In this document: piece after piece, positions 23,808 through 34,429 of the stretch | How the letters are laid out: every line of letters starts with the position of its first letter | How positions within the stretch are numbered: the stretch's first letter is position 1 | Source of the DNA: Vandiemenella viatica | Lineage: Eukaryota > Arthropoda > Insecta > Orthoptera > Morabidae | Direction of reading: 5' to 3' | Assembly (NCBI GenBank): GCA_031002005.1 | Contig: JARYHS010013630.1 | Coordinates: 32,389,504-32,453,503 of the forward strand | DNA: 64,000 bases | The notes under the pieces: model-generated | Database searches by the model: none | Seen by the model: the letters and a program-made list of their open reading frames with translations, nothing else | Told to the model about the DNA's origin: nothing | Made by a program: the position numbers and the translations under genes

Positions 23808-26335
23808 TCATGAATAGAGTGCACATCGAAGGTCTATCAATATGCGTATAGAATGAAAATGACATTTACCAGCAACTCAGTGAGTTTCGGCAATTCTTAC
23901 GGGATGAGAATGTAGACATCTGCCTAGTAGCCGAAACTCACCTAAAACCTGGTCTTAGAGTAAGGTAGCAAACTACCAATGTTACCGCTCAGACAGAATC
24001 ATTGCGGAAGGTGGTGTGTCAACTATGTAAAAAGAGACAGACATACGTCACCATGAGGTACATACTCCACCACTGCAGCAAATTGAAACATCCGCAAAAA
24101 TTGCAACTACAACGGGGTCCGTCACCATCGTTTCAGCTTACTGACCTTCGCGGAGACCTTTTGAAGATAACATCCGTCGCTCGTTCACCCTCAGGGAAAA
24201 GCCCCTCTTAGGAGGAGATTTCAACGCGAAGCTCCATGCGTGAAAATTGCGTGTCAGTAATCCTGTTGGCAATCAACTCTATCGCCTAAGCGTGAGAAAC
24301 AACCTCCAGGTTTGGGGACCGGACGAGACGACTCACAACCCCTGGAGCGGCAACCGCCCAGATATCCTGGATCACCCGCGGAATCACAGGCTTTATCACT
24401 GCTAGAACTATGAATAGACTTTCATCTGTCCACTCTCCAGTACTGATATATATTGATGTCGGTTCATGGAGACCAATCACTCCGAACCATGCTAGCTACA
24501 ACGGGACAAATTGGGAGATATTCCGTGAAGTGGTCACAGAATCCATTTATCATCTACGACCACTAGATGAAAGACAAATAGAGACTGCGATTAAATAGTC
24601 TCATCTACCACAATTGACGCTGCTAATTCTGCAACGCCCCTTCAACAATAAGGTAGCTACCGAAACATATGCTACACTAAATCAGGCACAAGAACAGAGT
24701 GAGAGGAGACAAAAAAAGACGCCTACTAAACCGCCTGCAGCGCGAGCTGAAGGCGGCTCTCCAGGAACATCGGAACGGGGAGTGGTCGGTTCGCCTCAAC
24801 GTGAACGACGGCAACCTCTGCATCGAGACCCACCGATTCACTAAACGACGCACTAGACTGGCCCCACTACCTGGGTGTAGTTATCGGCGATTTGGACAAA
24901 ACCAACGCACTATCTGACCACTTCGAAAGCAGTTCAAGCCCGCACAAGACCACGACGAGAAAGAATCTGCAGAGATCCGCCGAAGACTGGCACGCTTCCT
25001 TGCTACTGACGATGATGGGTATGAGTTTAAAGAGATCACCACCGAAGACGTACGTCGAATCCTCAATAAACTGAACCCCAAGAAGGCATCCAGCAACGAC
25101 AACCTGGGAAACTGGTTGTTAAAGAAACTACCACCACTGGCCGTCGAATATCTAACAGAGCTGTTCGACTCAATCCTCCGCACTCACCACTATCCTAGAT
25201 GCTGCAAGCAGGCATCTGTGATCAGAGAGCCTCAACCGGAGAAGAATGGCTTATTCCCTCAGAATTACAGGCCTATAAGCCTTCTTGAGTAAGGTCTTTG
25301 CAAGGCTCCTACTCAAAGGCCTGGATGCACACATACGAGGGAGAATATTATACCCGACTTCCACTTTTGGTTACAGAGCTACCCAAAAGATTCTGAGTAT
25401 AGTCGAGCGTGCTACGACTACGTTTAAGCACCGATGCTACTTCCCACTGGTCTCGCTCGATGTAGCGCAAACTTTTGACTCTGTCTGACACAGTGGCCGG
25501 CTGTATAAACTCTACAGGATGCTTGTAAAATTCGTCCGCAGCTTCATCTCTGGAAGGTCATTTCGAGTGAGGGTCGGCAATGACCTATCTACATGCCAGC
25601 CCAACTAATGCAGGAGTACCTAAAAGGTCAGTACTAGGTCCTGTGTTGTATAATCTTTATACTTCTGACATTCCAACTCCTGCAACCGTCAGCACTGCTT
25701 TGTATGCCGATGATACGGCATTTTTCACAGCACACACAGCTGCAATCATCAGAAGACTTCAAGAAGTTCTCCAACAAACAGAGGCATAGGCAATGGCGAA
25801 TAACCCTCAACGTGGCTAAGACCCAAGCAATGATGCTGACCAGGCGCGTGGGGAAGCGCAATAGACAGCAGTACCGAACAAGGAATTCTTCATCTTAACG
25901 GGAAAACATGGCGTGGTCACCCACCATCAAGTACCTAGGTGTGACGTTAGACTCCAAACTAACATGGGTGCATCACATTGAGGAAGTCTGACTATGAGTT
26001 GCAGCTAGGCTAAAGGAGCTGTACCTTATACTCAACAGAGAAAGCTCATTGGCAGCCAGCATCGGGGTCAGTGTATACTGCAGCCGGGTCCACACAGTGA
26101 TGGAATATGCGTGTCCTGACTGGGGATACGCTTCCAGGACCGAACTAGGCCGTCTGTAAACAATGCAGAACCGAGCACTTCGACGAGCACACCAGGTGCC
26201 AACTCGATACCCCACAGTCGACCTACATACAGTTACAGGTGTCCCGCTTCTGAAAGAAAGAGTCATACAGATCACCAGATCTTTCTACAGAGCTACTAGG
26301 AAGTCAACAAACCCTCACATTACCAACCCAGGCTA
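23808..26335 (+). pseudogene. LINE-C ORF2 (endonuclease + reverse transcriptase), decayed
   Basis: The endonuclease begins near 23808 (NRVHIEGLSICV), with VDICLVAETHLKPG near 23910 supplying the catalytic Glu context, GGDFNAK near 24215 and RPDILD near 24357. The SDH box near 24420 reads SVH. Reverse transcriptase follows: SKVFARLLLKGLD (25286), TFGYRA (25364), FPLVSLDVAQTFDSV (25440) with motif A changed from the usual KAFD to QTFD, and YADD at 25703-25714. The post-RT block KYLGVTLDSKLTW lies near 25930. At least ten stops or frameshifts make it inactive. Order and motifs place it in the Jockey clade. Confidence 0.88.
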
Positions 26336-26740
26336 ATATTATGACACCTTCGATAAATACAAAACCCATCTGTCAATACTGACAAGAACTTGAAAATATG
26401 TGAGCAACAAATATGAAAAACCCAAAGAAAATAAAGAACTCGTAACGACTGAAGGAAATGCCAACTGACAAACCCTTCGCCCCAACTGCTCTATGGCGTG
26501 TGAAACAACTGGAGCCTCTGAACTTGGGGATAGTGCCGAGTCGCAGTAAGAGTATTCTTTGATTATTCCTACTGAAATCGAACCCTTCCTCGCTGACATA
26601 CACCACGAATGTTTAGAACAGAAAACAGTGCTTTCCGCCCTAAAAGTCGCGCATATACCTCCAATTTACATGAAAGGAGGGCGAAGTGACCTCGTTTACG
26701 ATCGAGTGATCTCTATATAGTCAACATGCAATACCAAGTT
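26336..26740 (+). mobile_element. LINE-C 3' region
   Basis: YDTFDKYKTHLSIL after 26340 looks like the ORF2 C-terminus of Jockey elements; beyond about 26600 no motif is seen. The 3' end and poly-A tail are not clear. Open frames on the minus strand are shadows. Confidence 0.45.
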
Positions 26741-26849
26741 CGGAATCATCTTATATGCTCGAACATCATAAAATTTCTAGAAAAAAATAAAAAATTATAC
26801 TGTACCAACACGAATTTCGGGAGAATAAAGTATCTGAAGCATAGTGAAC

Positions 26850-27260
26850 CCTATTTTCTCACGACCTATTGAAAATTATTGATTCAGAATCACCTTTAGA
26901 TGCTTTGAACAGTGCACCGCACAAACGCGTCTCAAGGAAGAATCATGTTTACAGAGAGTTGCAACAAATTTAAGTATGGATACGCAATTTTTTAACATGT
27001 CAGTCGCAACATATCGTAGTTGACGCGAAGCACCTATTAATTCAGCTGTTACATTGGGCATGCCTTAAGGAAGTGTGACTAAACTTCACAAATGGTCTTG
27101 GAGACAACGTTAACAGCGGATTCAGATTGCTGGCTGATGATGAAGTTATCTATTGGAAGTATGGTAAAGAATTCTGTCGATGCTTTAGAAATTCAGCACG
27201 ATATTGATGTTATTTCGGCATGGAGCGATGAATAGCAACTTAACTAAACTGAAAAAAGTG
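26850..27260 (+). pseudogene. reverse transcriptase scrap of another LINE (LINE-D)
   Basis: In pieces across frames one reads SRKNHVYRELQQI, then QHIVVDAKHLLIQL, and GLGDNVNSGFRLLADDEVIYW near 27095-27160, with the LADD box in place of FADD. This is the thumb-proximal RT region of a CR1/Jockey-like LINE and is not contiguous with LINE-C. No ends are visible. Confidence 0.65.
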
Positions 27261-27389
27261 CATTGTAGTGGAATTAGCAGAATAAAAGTCGTTATGCATG
27301 AGTGCAATGTTAACTGATGAGGTTAATTGCTTAAATGTTAGAGTCTAAAAGGAACAGCAAGTGGGATCAGCACAACAGTTCGTTTTTGA

Positions 27390-27479
27390 GACGAGACCTT
27401 TTTTTTTTTTTTAGCTCTACGGATTTGAGGCCCCTCAAGCCAAGCCCCCCACAAACCAAAGTCCTGGATCCGCCCCTGG
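27390..27479. repeat. MITE end with CAGGGGCGGATCCAGG terminus
   Basis: The right edge CTGGATCCGCCCCTG is the reverse complement of CAGGGGCGGATCCAG. The interior starts with a T-run followed by AGCTCTACGGATTTGAGG. The T-run/AGCTCTAC module is shared with the MITE-H family. The left terminus is missing. Confidence 0.55.
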
Positions 27480-27516
27480 TTGTAAGTAAAGCGAATTTTA
27501 GAATACGACTCATATT

Positions 27517-27665
27517 TGCCATTGCATGTAATTCCTAGAGGTACTGTGACGGCTACTGTTTACGGGAATGACAATCTGAAACAGTATGTGCGGCTTTTTC
27601 GTAGTACATATCAACCTCGTTTTCATCTGATGGACGACAATACCAGCCCAACTGATGGGCGACTG
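27517..27665 (+). pseudogene. Tc1-like transposase fragment
   Basis: LHVIPRGTVTATVYGNDN, YVRLFRSTYQPRF and LMDDNTSPTDG match the Tc1 core around the second catalytic Asp (MDDNA context). Similarity ends near 27665. It is a separate copy from the longer Tc1 relic that begins about 250 bp downstream. Confidence 0.7.
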
Positions 27666-27917
27666 CTTGCAGCATTAAAACGTAACGCATATTCAAATAA
27701 CAGTCATGTCAATAAGAGCTCTTCGAGGTCCGCGAGAAATCGTCCTGGCGATGATATGTGGACTAAACTGTCGCTGCAGAAAACACAAATACGTGATAAA
27801 CCTTGCAGCTCCGTACGAGACTGCTTAGTGTGCCGCTAACAGTCTGGGTGGGAAGAGGTCGTGGGTGCAGCGTCTTGTCTGCGTGTTGTGTGCAGTATAC
27901 GATTTATAAAGGAAGCA

Positions 27918-28790
27918 GGATGGCACAGAGAACACATCGAGATGACATCCCGCGTTATTGGATCATCGGCAGATTAGAAGCCGGCAACTGTTAAAGCAAG
28001 GTGGGCCAGGAGTTGCATGTCGCCCGTAGCGCTGTTTTAGGGCTCTGGAGAAGATTCCAGAAGGAGAGAAACATTCAACGGCAGTACGTGCTATGTGTAT
28101 TATCACTTCGCTCTGTATGCTTGGTGACCTACCAGACGTGTTTCTCTCACACAAAGAAACTGCGTGGTTTGTTGAGTGTTGTGTCATGCTGAACGTGATT
28201 GGACCCAGACGCAGTGGGGTAGTGTCCTATTCACGCATGAGTCGCAGCTTAGCCTGAAGAGTTATTCTCGCCGTCTGTTCATCTGGTACAGTCCTGGCAC
28301 GTGTTACAACCTTGCAAATATTGTGGAAAGGACCGAGTATTCTCGCCTTGTTAGAGCACGTACCCCACTGCATGTATTTCCTAGGACTACTCTGACGGCT
28401 GCTGTTTATAGGGATGACATCCTGCAACATTACGAACGGGTTTTAGTAATGCATATCGACCTGGGTTCCACTGATGGATGACAATGCCTGCCCAACTGGT
28501 GGACTGAATACCTGCTACATGAGAACATCACACGTCTAGAGAGGCCAACTCGCTATCCGGCAATTAAATATGCATGGGACGCTCTAGTCTGAAAGATTCG
28601 ATCCCTAACACCGCCTCACGGACAGTTATTGAACTGCAACGGACAATTGTCCAGAAATGCTGGATGACCTGATCCACAGTGTGGGCAGCTGTTGTACATC
28701 CAGTATTGTCATGCGAGTATTGACGGTCTGTATGCACCAACACGGTCAGTGCCACCCACTGTCCGTGCCTGATTTCTTCCTGTTAGTAGC
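27918..28790 (+). pseudogene. Tc1-like transposase, decayed near-full-length relic
   Basis: The N-terminal helix-turn-helix region reads IPRYWIIGRLEAGNC, then ELHVARSAVLGLWRRFQKE. The core shows VLFTHESQLSL near 28225 (SDES in active proteins, so the first Asp is now His), RTPLHVFPRTTLTAAVYRDD near 28360, MDDNACPTG near 28475 (second Asp kept) and RYPAIKYAWDAL near 28550, where the usual Glu of the IEHxWD box is Lys. Internal stops and frameshifts are present. Inverted termini were not identified. Confidence 0.78.
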
Positions 28791-28799
28791 ACTGTGATA

Positions 28800-29499
28800 C
28801 AAGTCAAATTGTTGTCATGGCCCCTTTTAGTGCACACAATACCACAGTGCCTGATATTTTCCCGTGGATCTCGAAGATCCCTTAACTTGTGAATGTAAAT
28901 AGAATATAAAACTTTCGTGAATCCTTTTCTTGACTACCGTTGTGGTGTGTGGAATCCAAATCACAAAGAATTGAAAACTAGTATCGACAAAGTACGGAGA
29001 AGATCCACTTACTTTATGATCGCCTGTGACAGCCATTGCGGAAGTTCAACGATTTGGTTCTGAGATTCGGATAGTATTGTCTGGTAGGCAGGGGACGTAG
29101 AAAACAAATTAATTAGCAAACATGTGAACACCCACTTTCATTCACTATTGCGGAGAAATATTTCGCCCACTATCATATTTGTGCTGTTATGGACTAAGTA
29201 TACAGAGGAATGATTAATTTTGGCACAAAGCCCCCTCACACCCACAATTTTGTTAATTGCGGAGTATAGATGTTGGGTCGCACATGGTGCCATGGTAATT
29301 TGCTACAATCTAGCTCCCTATTGGAGATGACTAAAGCAACTCTGGCGGCGCGGCGATGCTTCCAGGAAATTCTGTGACCGCATGTGTTTCCTCTTTAGAG
29401 CAGTTCGTAAATAATATTTATCAGCAAGCATAGTACAACTCAGGTATCTCTGGCCTGCTTTCATAATGTCGATTTGCAGAGACTGTAGACGTGGATCTG
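28800..29499. other. no gene recognised
   Basis: No motif or repeat assignable on either strand. Confidence 0.45.
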
Positions 29500-30250
29500 A
29501 GAAATAACTTTGAAAGGAATTCTACAGTAGAACAATGGGATACACTGAACAGAGAGATAGGCAAATCTGGTAAAGAGCGATTAGGCACCAGATAAGTAGC
29601 TATTTATAAACTGTAGATCATAGAAGAAATTTCGGAGTTGATTGATCAGAGGAGATACCACAATAATATTTACGAAAGCAGTACAGAAATTTCCAACATC
29701 AAATAAACAGAAAATGCAAGAAAGAAAAACAGGCTTCAGGAAAAGCGTGAAGAAATAGAAAAGAATTGGCTGTACTAAAAGTAAATGCGTCCAGAAGGAG
29801 GATTAAATAAAATTTTGGAGAATTGAAGAAAAGATATATAAACATTAAAGGTGCTCATGGTAAACGTCTCATAAGCTCAGAAAATTGAGCTTACCGATGG
29901 AAGGTATACATAGAGAAACTGTTTGATGGGGTGGGCTAAACAACAGCGTGCTGAATTGAAGATGATGTCTAAATTGATATTTTAAATTCAGAACTTGAGA
30001 GAACTTTTAAAGATTTGAACTCAAATAAGCAGCTGGAATGGAAGAAATACCTGTATAACTTCTAGAAGAAAGAATTCGAAGATAATTCAACCTGATATAA
30101 AAAAGGCTACGAAATAGGGAAGATTCGAACTGATTTCAATAAAAGTATCATTTTTATATTCCCGAAGAAAGTACAAACCAAAAAATATTAAAATCATCGC
30201 ACTATAACCCTAATATCACACACTTAAAAATTACTGACTAGGATAAGTTT
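29500..30250 (+). mobile_element. LINE-E remnant (linker and start of RT)
   Basis: EISELIDQRRYHNNI followed by KNRLQEKREEIEKNWL resembles the linker of non-LTR elements between endonuclease and RT. ELTDGRYT*RNCLMG near 29895 recalls the RWxxYFExL block that precedes RT motif 1. Many stops. The clade (RTE, CR1 or Jockey) is not certain. Confidence 0.5.
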
Positions 30251-30320
30251 TTTTCCTATGCTAACTTGAATCGCACCGATTCCAACAACGGGCATAGATG
30301 GTTTGAATTAAATGTTGTGA

Positions 30321-30476
30321 TTGATCAGAGGAGAACACACAATAATACTTACGAAAAGAAAGCAGTTCAGAAATTTCCGACATCAAATAAACAGAAAATG
30401 CAAGAAAGAAAAACAGGCTACATGAAAAGTGTGAAGAAATAGAAAAGAATTGGCCGTAGGAAAAGTAAATGCATTT
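30321..30476 (+). mobile_element. second copy of the LINE-E linker segment
   Basis: About 150 bp nearly identical to 29641-29790, including the unbroken 20-mer TCAAATAAACAGAAAATGCA. Sequence on either side differs, so the region holds two insertions or one partial duplication. Confidence 0.7.
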
Positions 30477-30929
30477 CCTCTTCAGAAAAAATGAAAAGAA
30501 GATCCTTGATAATATCAATTGCGACAAGGTACTTAACATTTTAAAGAAGTCGTGTCTAAAGTGTAAAGGTAGAAAAATGTCTTAGGAATCTGAATATCAG
30601 CGCCAATGAAATAGAAGGCATCCAGTAACAAAATATCTACAAGTATGCTACATATGGATCGTAGACTCACGTGGAAATATTATACCAATCATAAACTATA
30701 TGAAGTCAACAGTCGTATTTCTAAACTATATTGTGGTAGCGTACAGTTGACCCATAAATTCAGTTAATATTTTAATGAAAGGACCTGGGTGACCGATCTT
30801 CTCTCGGCATCTTTCGATTTCTGTTCAATATGCAAGATTTTGATTAAAGTTTGAGTATGGTTAAACTTTTTCTTGAAGGCTTCCTAGGCATTTTTAAGAG
30901 CACAGTTAGTTGCAAAAAAAGGTTAACTA

Positions 30930-31980
30930 ACATCAGTAGGCCTACGAGATGAGCTTATAGCCGTTTCCGAGATATCCAAATACAAGAATTGCTCTTATTT
31001 TGTTATTGTTACTTTTGTTTTTTGTTTGTTTGTTTCTTTTTGCGTTATCTACATATGAAATGTCATCCAAATCACTAAAGCCCTTTCCGTGATCGTCTGG
31101 TTTACAACCTCCTAAATTGCTTTTAAAGAAAAATGCTATTATCATGTTAAATAGAAATATTAATGCTAATCAGGGATTAATTAATGGTGCAAGATTAGTG
31201 GTAATTCTCTTAGATGAGAGTGCTAAATTAATTCACTCCAATAAAACTATGCTCATACCTTGCATTAAGCTCACACCACCAACCGTGCCTTTCCAAATGA
31301 TAAGAAAACAATTCCCAGTTAAAGTAACACTATTAAAGCATAAGGTCAGACGCTTCAAAAGGCAGGACTGTATTCATCAGCATCTGTTTTTTTTCGTATA
31401 TATTCAATAATATTTATTTTAGTGTTAACACATACGGTCAAAACGCGAACGATGATCACATTATAACTGCTAAAATATTTTTCAATTTTTTTTTTTTTGT
31501 AGAGTGAAGAAGATTGAAAAAATGACTTCTGACAAATGAAATTTTTTTAAAATATTTAATTTTTATATATTTTACAATTAAACATGTAGTATTTAATGAT
31601 AACGACTTTTACAGTAAAAGTGATATTTATTATTACTCTTCAAAATAAAATACCTTTAATTAATAAATACTTGCATTTACTTATTTCCTCATTATTATAT
31701 AACCATTCGGTGATTGATCACGATACTGTGCGAAATATTCGCATGGGTCAGTTAGTATATATGAATTCTGCATTTATAAGTAGAAGCGTTCCTTGTCGAA
31801 ACGTCTACGAGATGGTATTAGAGCCGTTTCCGAGATATCAAATACAAAAATTGTTCTTTATTTTTTGTAAATTCGAGTTTTTGCAGTGTAGACACCTAAT
31901 TAGATAAACTAAAAAAGCAAAACGTTATCTACATATGAAATTTCATCCAAATAGTTAGAGCCGTTTCCGAGATACCAAAT
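30930..31980 (+). mobile_element. Helitron remnant with repeated flank motifs
   Basis: The motif GCCGTTTCCGAGATATC occurs near 30960, 31820 and 31962. CGTTATCTACATATGAAATG near 31042 returns near 31923 as CGTTATCTACATATGAAATT. These blocks bracket the helicase scrap at 31102-31410. Terminal TC and CTRR ends could not be fixed. Confidence 0.5.
31102..31410 (+). pseudogene. Helitron helicase C-terminal fragment
   Basis: IMLNRNINANQGLINGARLVV, interrupted only slightly, corresponds to the LLRNLNxxxGLxNGTRL box of the Helitron Pif1-type helicase. IPCIKLTPPTVPFQMIRKQFPVKVT matches its RIxLxPxxxxxPFxLxRxQFPV box. The following motif VI (T.NKxQGQT) is lost, so the piece is inactive. Only about 100 codons of a protein that normally exceeds 1300 residues remain. 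Confidence 0.8.
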
Positions 31981-31981
31981 A

Positions 31982-33139
31982 CGAGGGTGAGCGCAACCAC
32001 TCATGCACCGCGTGGCTTACCTCTTCATCAGAACGGAACTTCTTTCCTCCCATTGCTTGTTTGAGTGCTCCAAACATATGGAAATCACTTGGGGCAAGGT
32101 CTGGTGAGTATGGTGGATGAGGAAGACACTCAAAATGCAGGTCTGTGATTGTTGCAACTGTTGTACGAGCAGTTTGGGGCCTTGCATTGTCATGTTGCAA
32201 AAGGACACCTGATGAAAGCAATCCACGTCGCTTTGATTTGATTGCAGGCCGAAGATGATTTTTAGGAGATCTGTGTATGATGCACTGGTGTCAGTGGTCC
32301 CTCTAGGCATGTAATGCTCCAAAATTACGCCTTTTTCGTCCCAAAAGAGTGTCAGCATAACCTTCTCTGCTGATGGTTCTGTTCGAAACTTCTTTGGTTT
32401 TGGTGATGAGGAATGGCGCCATTCCTTGCTCTCTCTCTTCGTTTCCGTTTGGTGGAAGTGAACCCAGGTTTCTTCCCCAGTAACGATTCTTGCAAGAAAG
32501 CCATCACCACCTCGCTCAAAGTGCCGAAGAAGTTCTTCACAAGCATCAACACGTCGTTCTCTCATTTCAGGAGTCTGCTACCGTGGCACCCATCTTGCAG
32601 ACACTTTGTGAAACTGGAGCACATCATGCACAATGTGGTGTGCTAAACCATGACTAATCTTTAAACATGCTGCAATGTCATTCAGTGTCACTCAGCGGTT
32701 TTCCGTCACTATGGCTTCAACTGCTGCAATGTTCTGTGGAGTCACAACTCGTTGTGCCTTACCTGGACGAAGAGCATCTTCCACTGAAGTCACACCATTT
32801 GCGAACTTCCTACTCCATTCGTAGACTTGCTGCTGTGACAAACATGCATCACCGTACTGAACCTTCATTCTTCGACGAATTTCAATAGGTTTCACACCTT
32901 CACTACTCAAAAACCGAATAACAGAACGCTGTTCTTCCCTGGTGCAAGTCGCTAGTGAGGCAGCCATCTTTATACTGATACTGCGTCGGTATTTGTGCAT
33001 CTGTACTATGCTGCCACCTACAGGCCATTCTGCACGCTGCTTGTAGCACGCTTACCAACTTACAGGATAACGGCACGAAATTTCGATTTTTTTAAAAAAA
33101 TTTTTTACAAATTTAAGGTTTTCATTTGACTCACCCTCG
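31982..33139 (-). mobile_element. mariner element (mariner-1) with both termini and TA duplication
   Basis: A 1158-bp element. The right end read inwards is CGAGGGTGAGTCAAATG and the left end CGAGGGTGAGCGCAACC; the outer 11 bp match. TA flanks both sides (31980-31981, 33140-33141). The transposase occupies almost all of it, on the minus strand. At the left end the coding sequence runs straight into the terminal repeat, so about 40-50 C-terminal codons and the 3' UTR have been deleted. Confidence 0.88.
31984..32967 (-). pseudogene. mariner-1 transposase, nearly full length
   Basis: Starts MAASLATCTREEQRSVI with a helix-turn-helix domain (LSQQQVYEWSRKFANG). The catalytic core is DD34D type: VTGEETWVH at about 32470 (the first Asp codon, 32473-32475, encodes Glu), LLQHDNARP for the second Asp and SPDLAPSD with exactly 34 residues between second and third Asp. 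Disabling changes are in-frame stops at 32692-32694 (TGA) and about 32580 (TAG), and a one-base loss in the A-run near 32259-32263 (minus strand) that shifts frame before KSKRRGLL. The C-terminus is cut after HEWLR by the deletion at the left terminus. Confidence 0.9.
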
Positions 33140-33141
33140 TA

Positions 33142-34231
33142 TATGGGCCTAAATATTGAGGTGTACCACTTCTTGTCAAATAAAACTTTACACCTTTCAG
33201 AATTGCTTTTATAATCAAACAAGGATTTTACTTGGGCGCCAGTGAAATATTTCACAAAATTAAATTTTAATTTATTTTTAGAAAGGTCAATAAAAATTAT
33301 CACTTCTAAATAGCAACCGGGAGGAGCGATTATTGTCATATATATTATTTATTTTACTTCAAATTACAACTGAAACAGAATCGTAATTAATCTACTATAT
33401 TGACTGATTGTTAACTTTTATCCTGATGAAACAAATGATTGAAAAATGAGTAAATTTACATTAAATCAGTCATACATAATTTAAAAAAAAATGTTCAAAA
33501 TTTGTTTCCAAGTGATTGTGGCTTTATAATTGTCTAAGTCCTCTTATCTCATGGGCCGCTACTAGGTGACAGATTAAAACTGTGGTACGGTCGATGCAAT
33601 TAAGTAAACTTCATTCTTTTACTGTTACGAGGAGTGGTGGCGGCTTGGTTGCAGGCTGTTGCGACACAACATCGGGCAGCAGTCAGTCCTGGCGGCAGCG
33701 TCCAGTTGCGTCACTTGCAACACATCCTTTTATAAACGCCTTGGAGCGTGGGTACATCTCGGCGCTGCACCACGTGCTTGCAAGTTGCAACACTTTTCAC
33801 TCACTTGCGGTAGCGTCCGCTGCCCACACTCAAGTGTCCGGCCACACTATCCCTCCTATTGTCCTACCTTCCCGTTATCTCTCTGGAATGCAGCACAGAC
33901 CAAAGCATCCTAATTCTAACCACTCACTACATCGTCCGCACATATATCCATCTTTAAAATAACAGATGCTCTGTCCTTGTCACTGTGTTATATTACATAT
34001 ATATATATAATTGCTCGTTTAAAAATATAAAGTTATTTAAGAAAGGAAAAATTATTACTTTGGCGTCTCCACTGTTATTTATTTTAACAAAATCAGTCCG
34101 GTAAAGACAATTATTAATATTGCATATTGGAACATTCTTGAAAGATTCTGACATAGCTCTCTCGTAATAATGGGTATGGGACCGGTGAAGGCAGTCTATT
34201 CAAGGAGAAGAATGCGATACGTAAACAAAAC
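33142..34231. other. no gene recognised; GC-richer patch at 33630-33900
   Basis: The patch contains TTTATAAACGCC (about 33729), a CACGTG E-box near 33771 and repeats such as TTGCAAGTTGCAA, but no reading frame with family motifs. Whether it is a promoter or a repeat is undecided. Confidence 0.4.
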
Positions 34232-34234
34232 GTA

Positions 34235-34423
34235 CACACTTTGACAATAAATTTGGCCGCCACTGAAAAATTCTATCACTCTTATTTTGCACAATCTGAC
34301 ATCAATGCAATACTGGCTTGCCAGTATTGCATTACTGTTTCCTGGGATGACATTGATGTCATATTTTGCAAAATAAGAGTGATAGAAGTTTTCAGCGGCG
34401 GCCAAATTTATTGTCAAAGTGTG
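34235..34423. repeat. fold-back MITE with TA target duplication
   Basis: Long inverted arms: CACACTTTGACAATAAATTT at 34235 mirrors AAATTTATTGTCAAAGTGTG ending at 34423, and the match continues through GGCCGCC, CTATCACTCTTATTTTGCA and GACATCAATG. The centre has a second small palindrome GCAATACTGGC TT GCCAGTATTGC. TA flanks both ends (34233-34234, 34424-34425), as for Tc1/mariner MITEs. RNA of this unit would fold into a near-complete hairpin. Confidence 0.88.
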
Positions 34424-34429
34424 TACATT

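Noticed and set aside
32413..32888. Plus-strand frames of 73-77 codons
   Set aside because: They are antisense shadows of the mariner-1 transposase.
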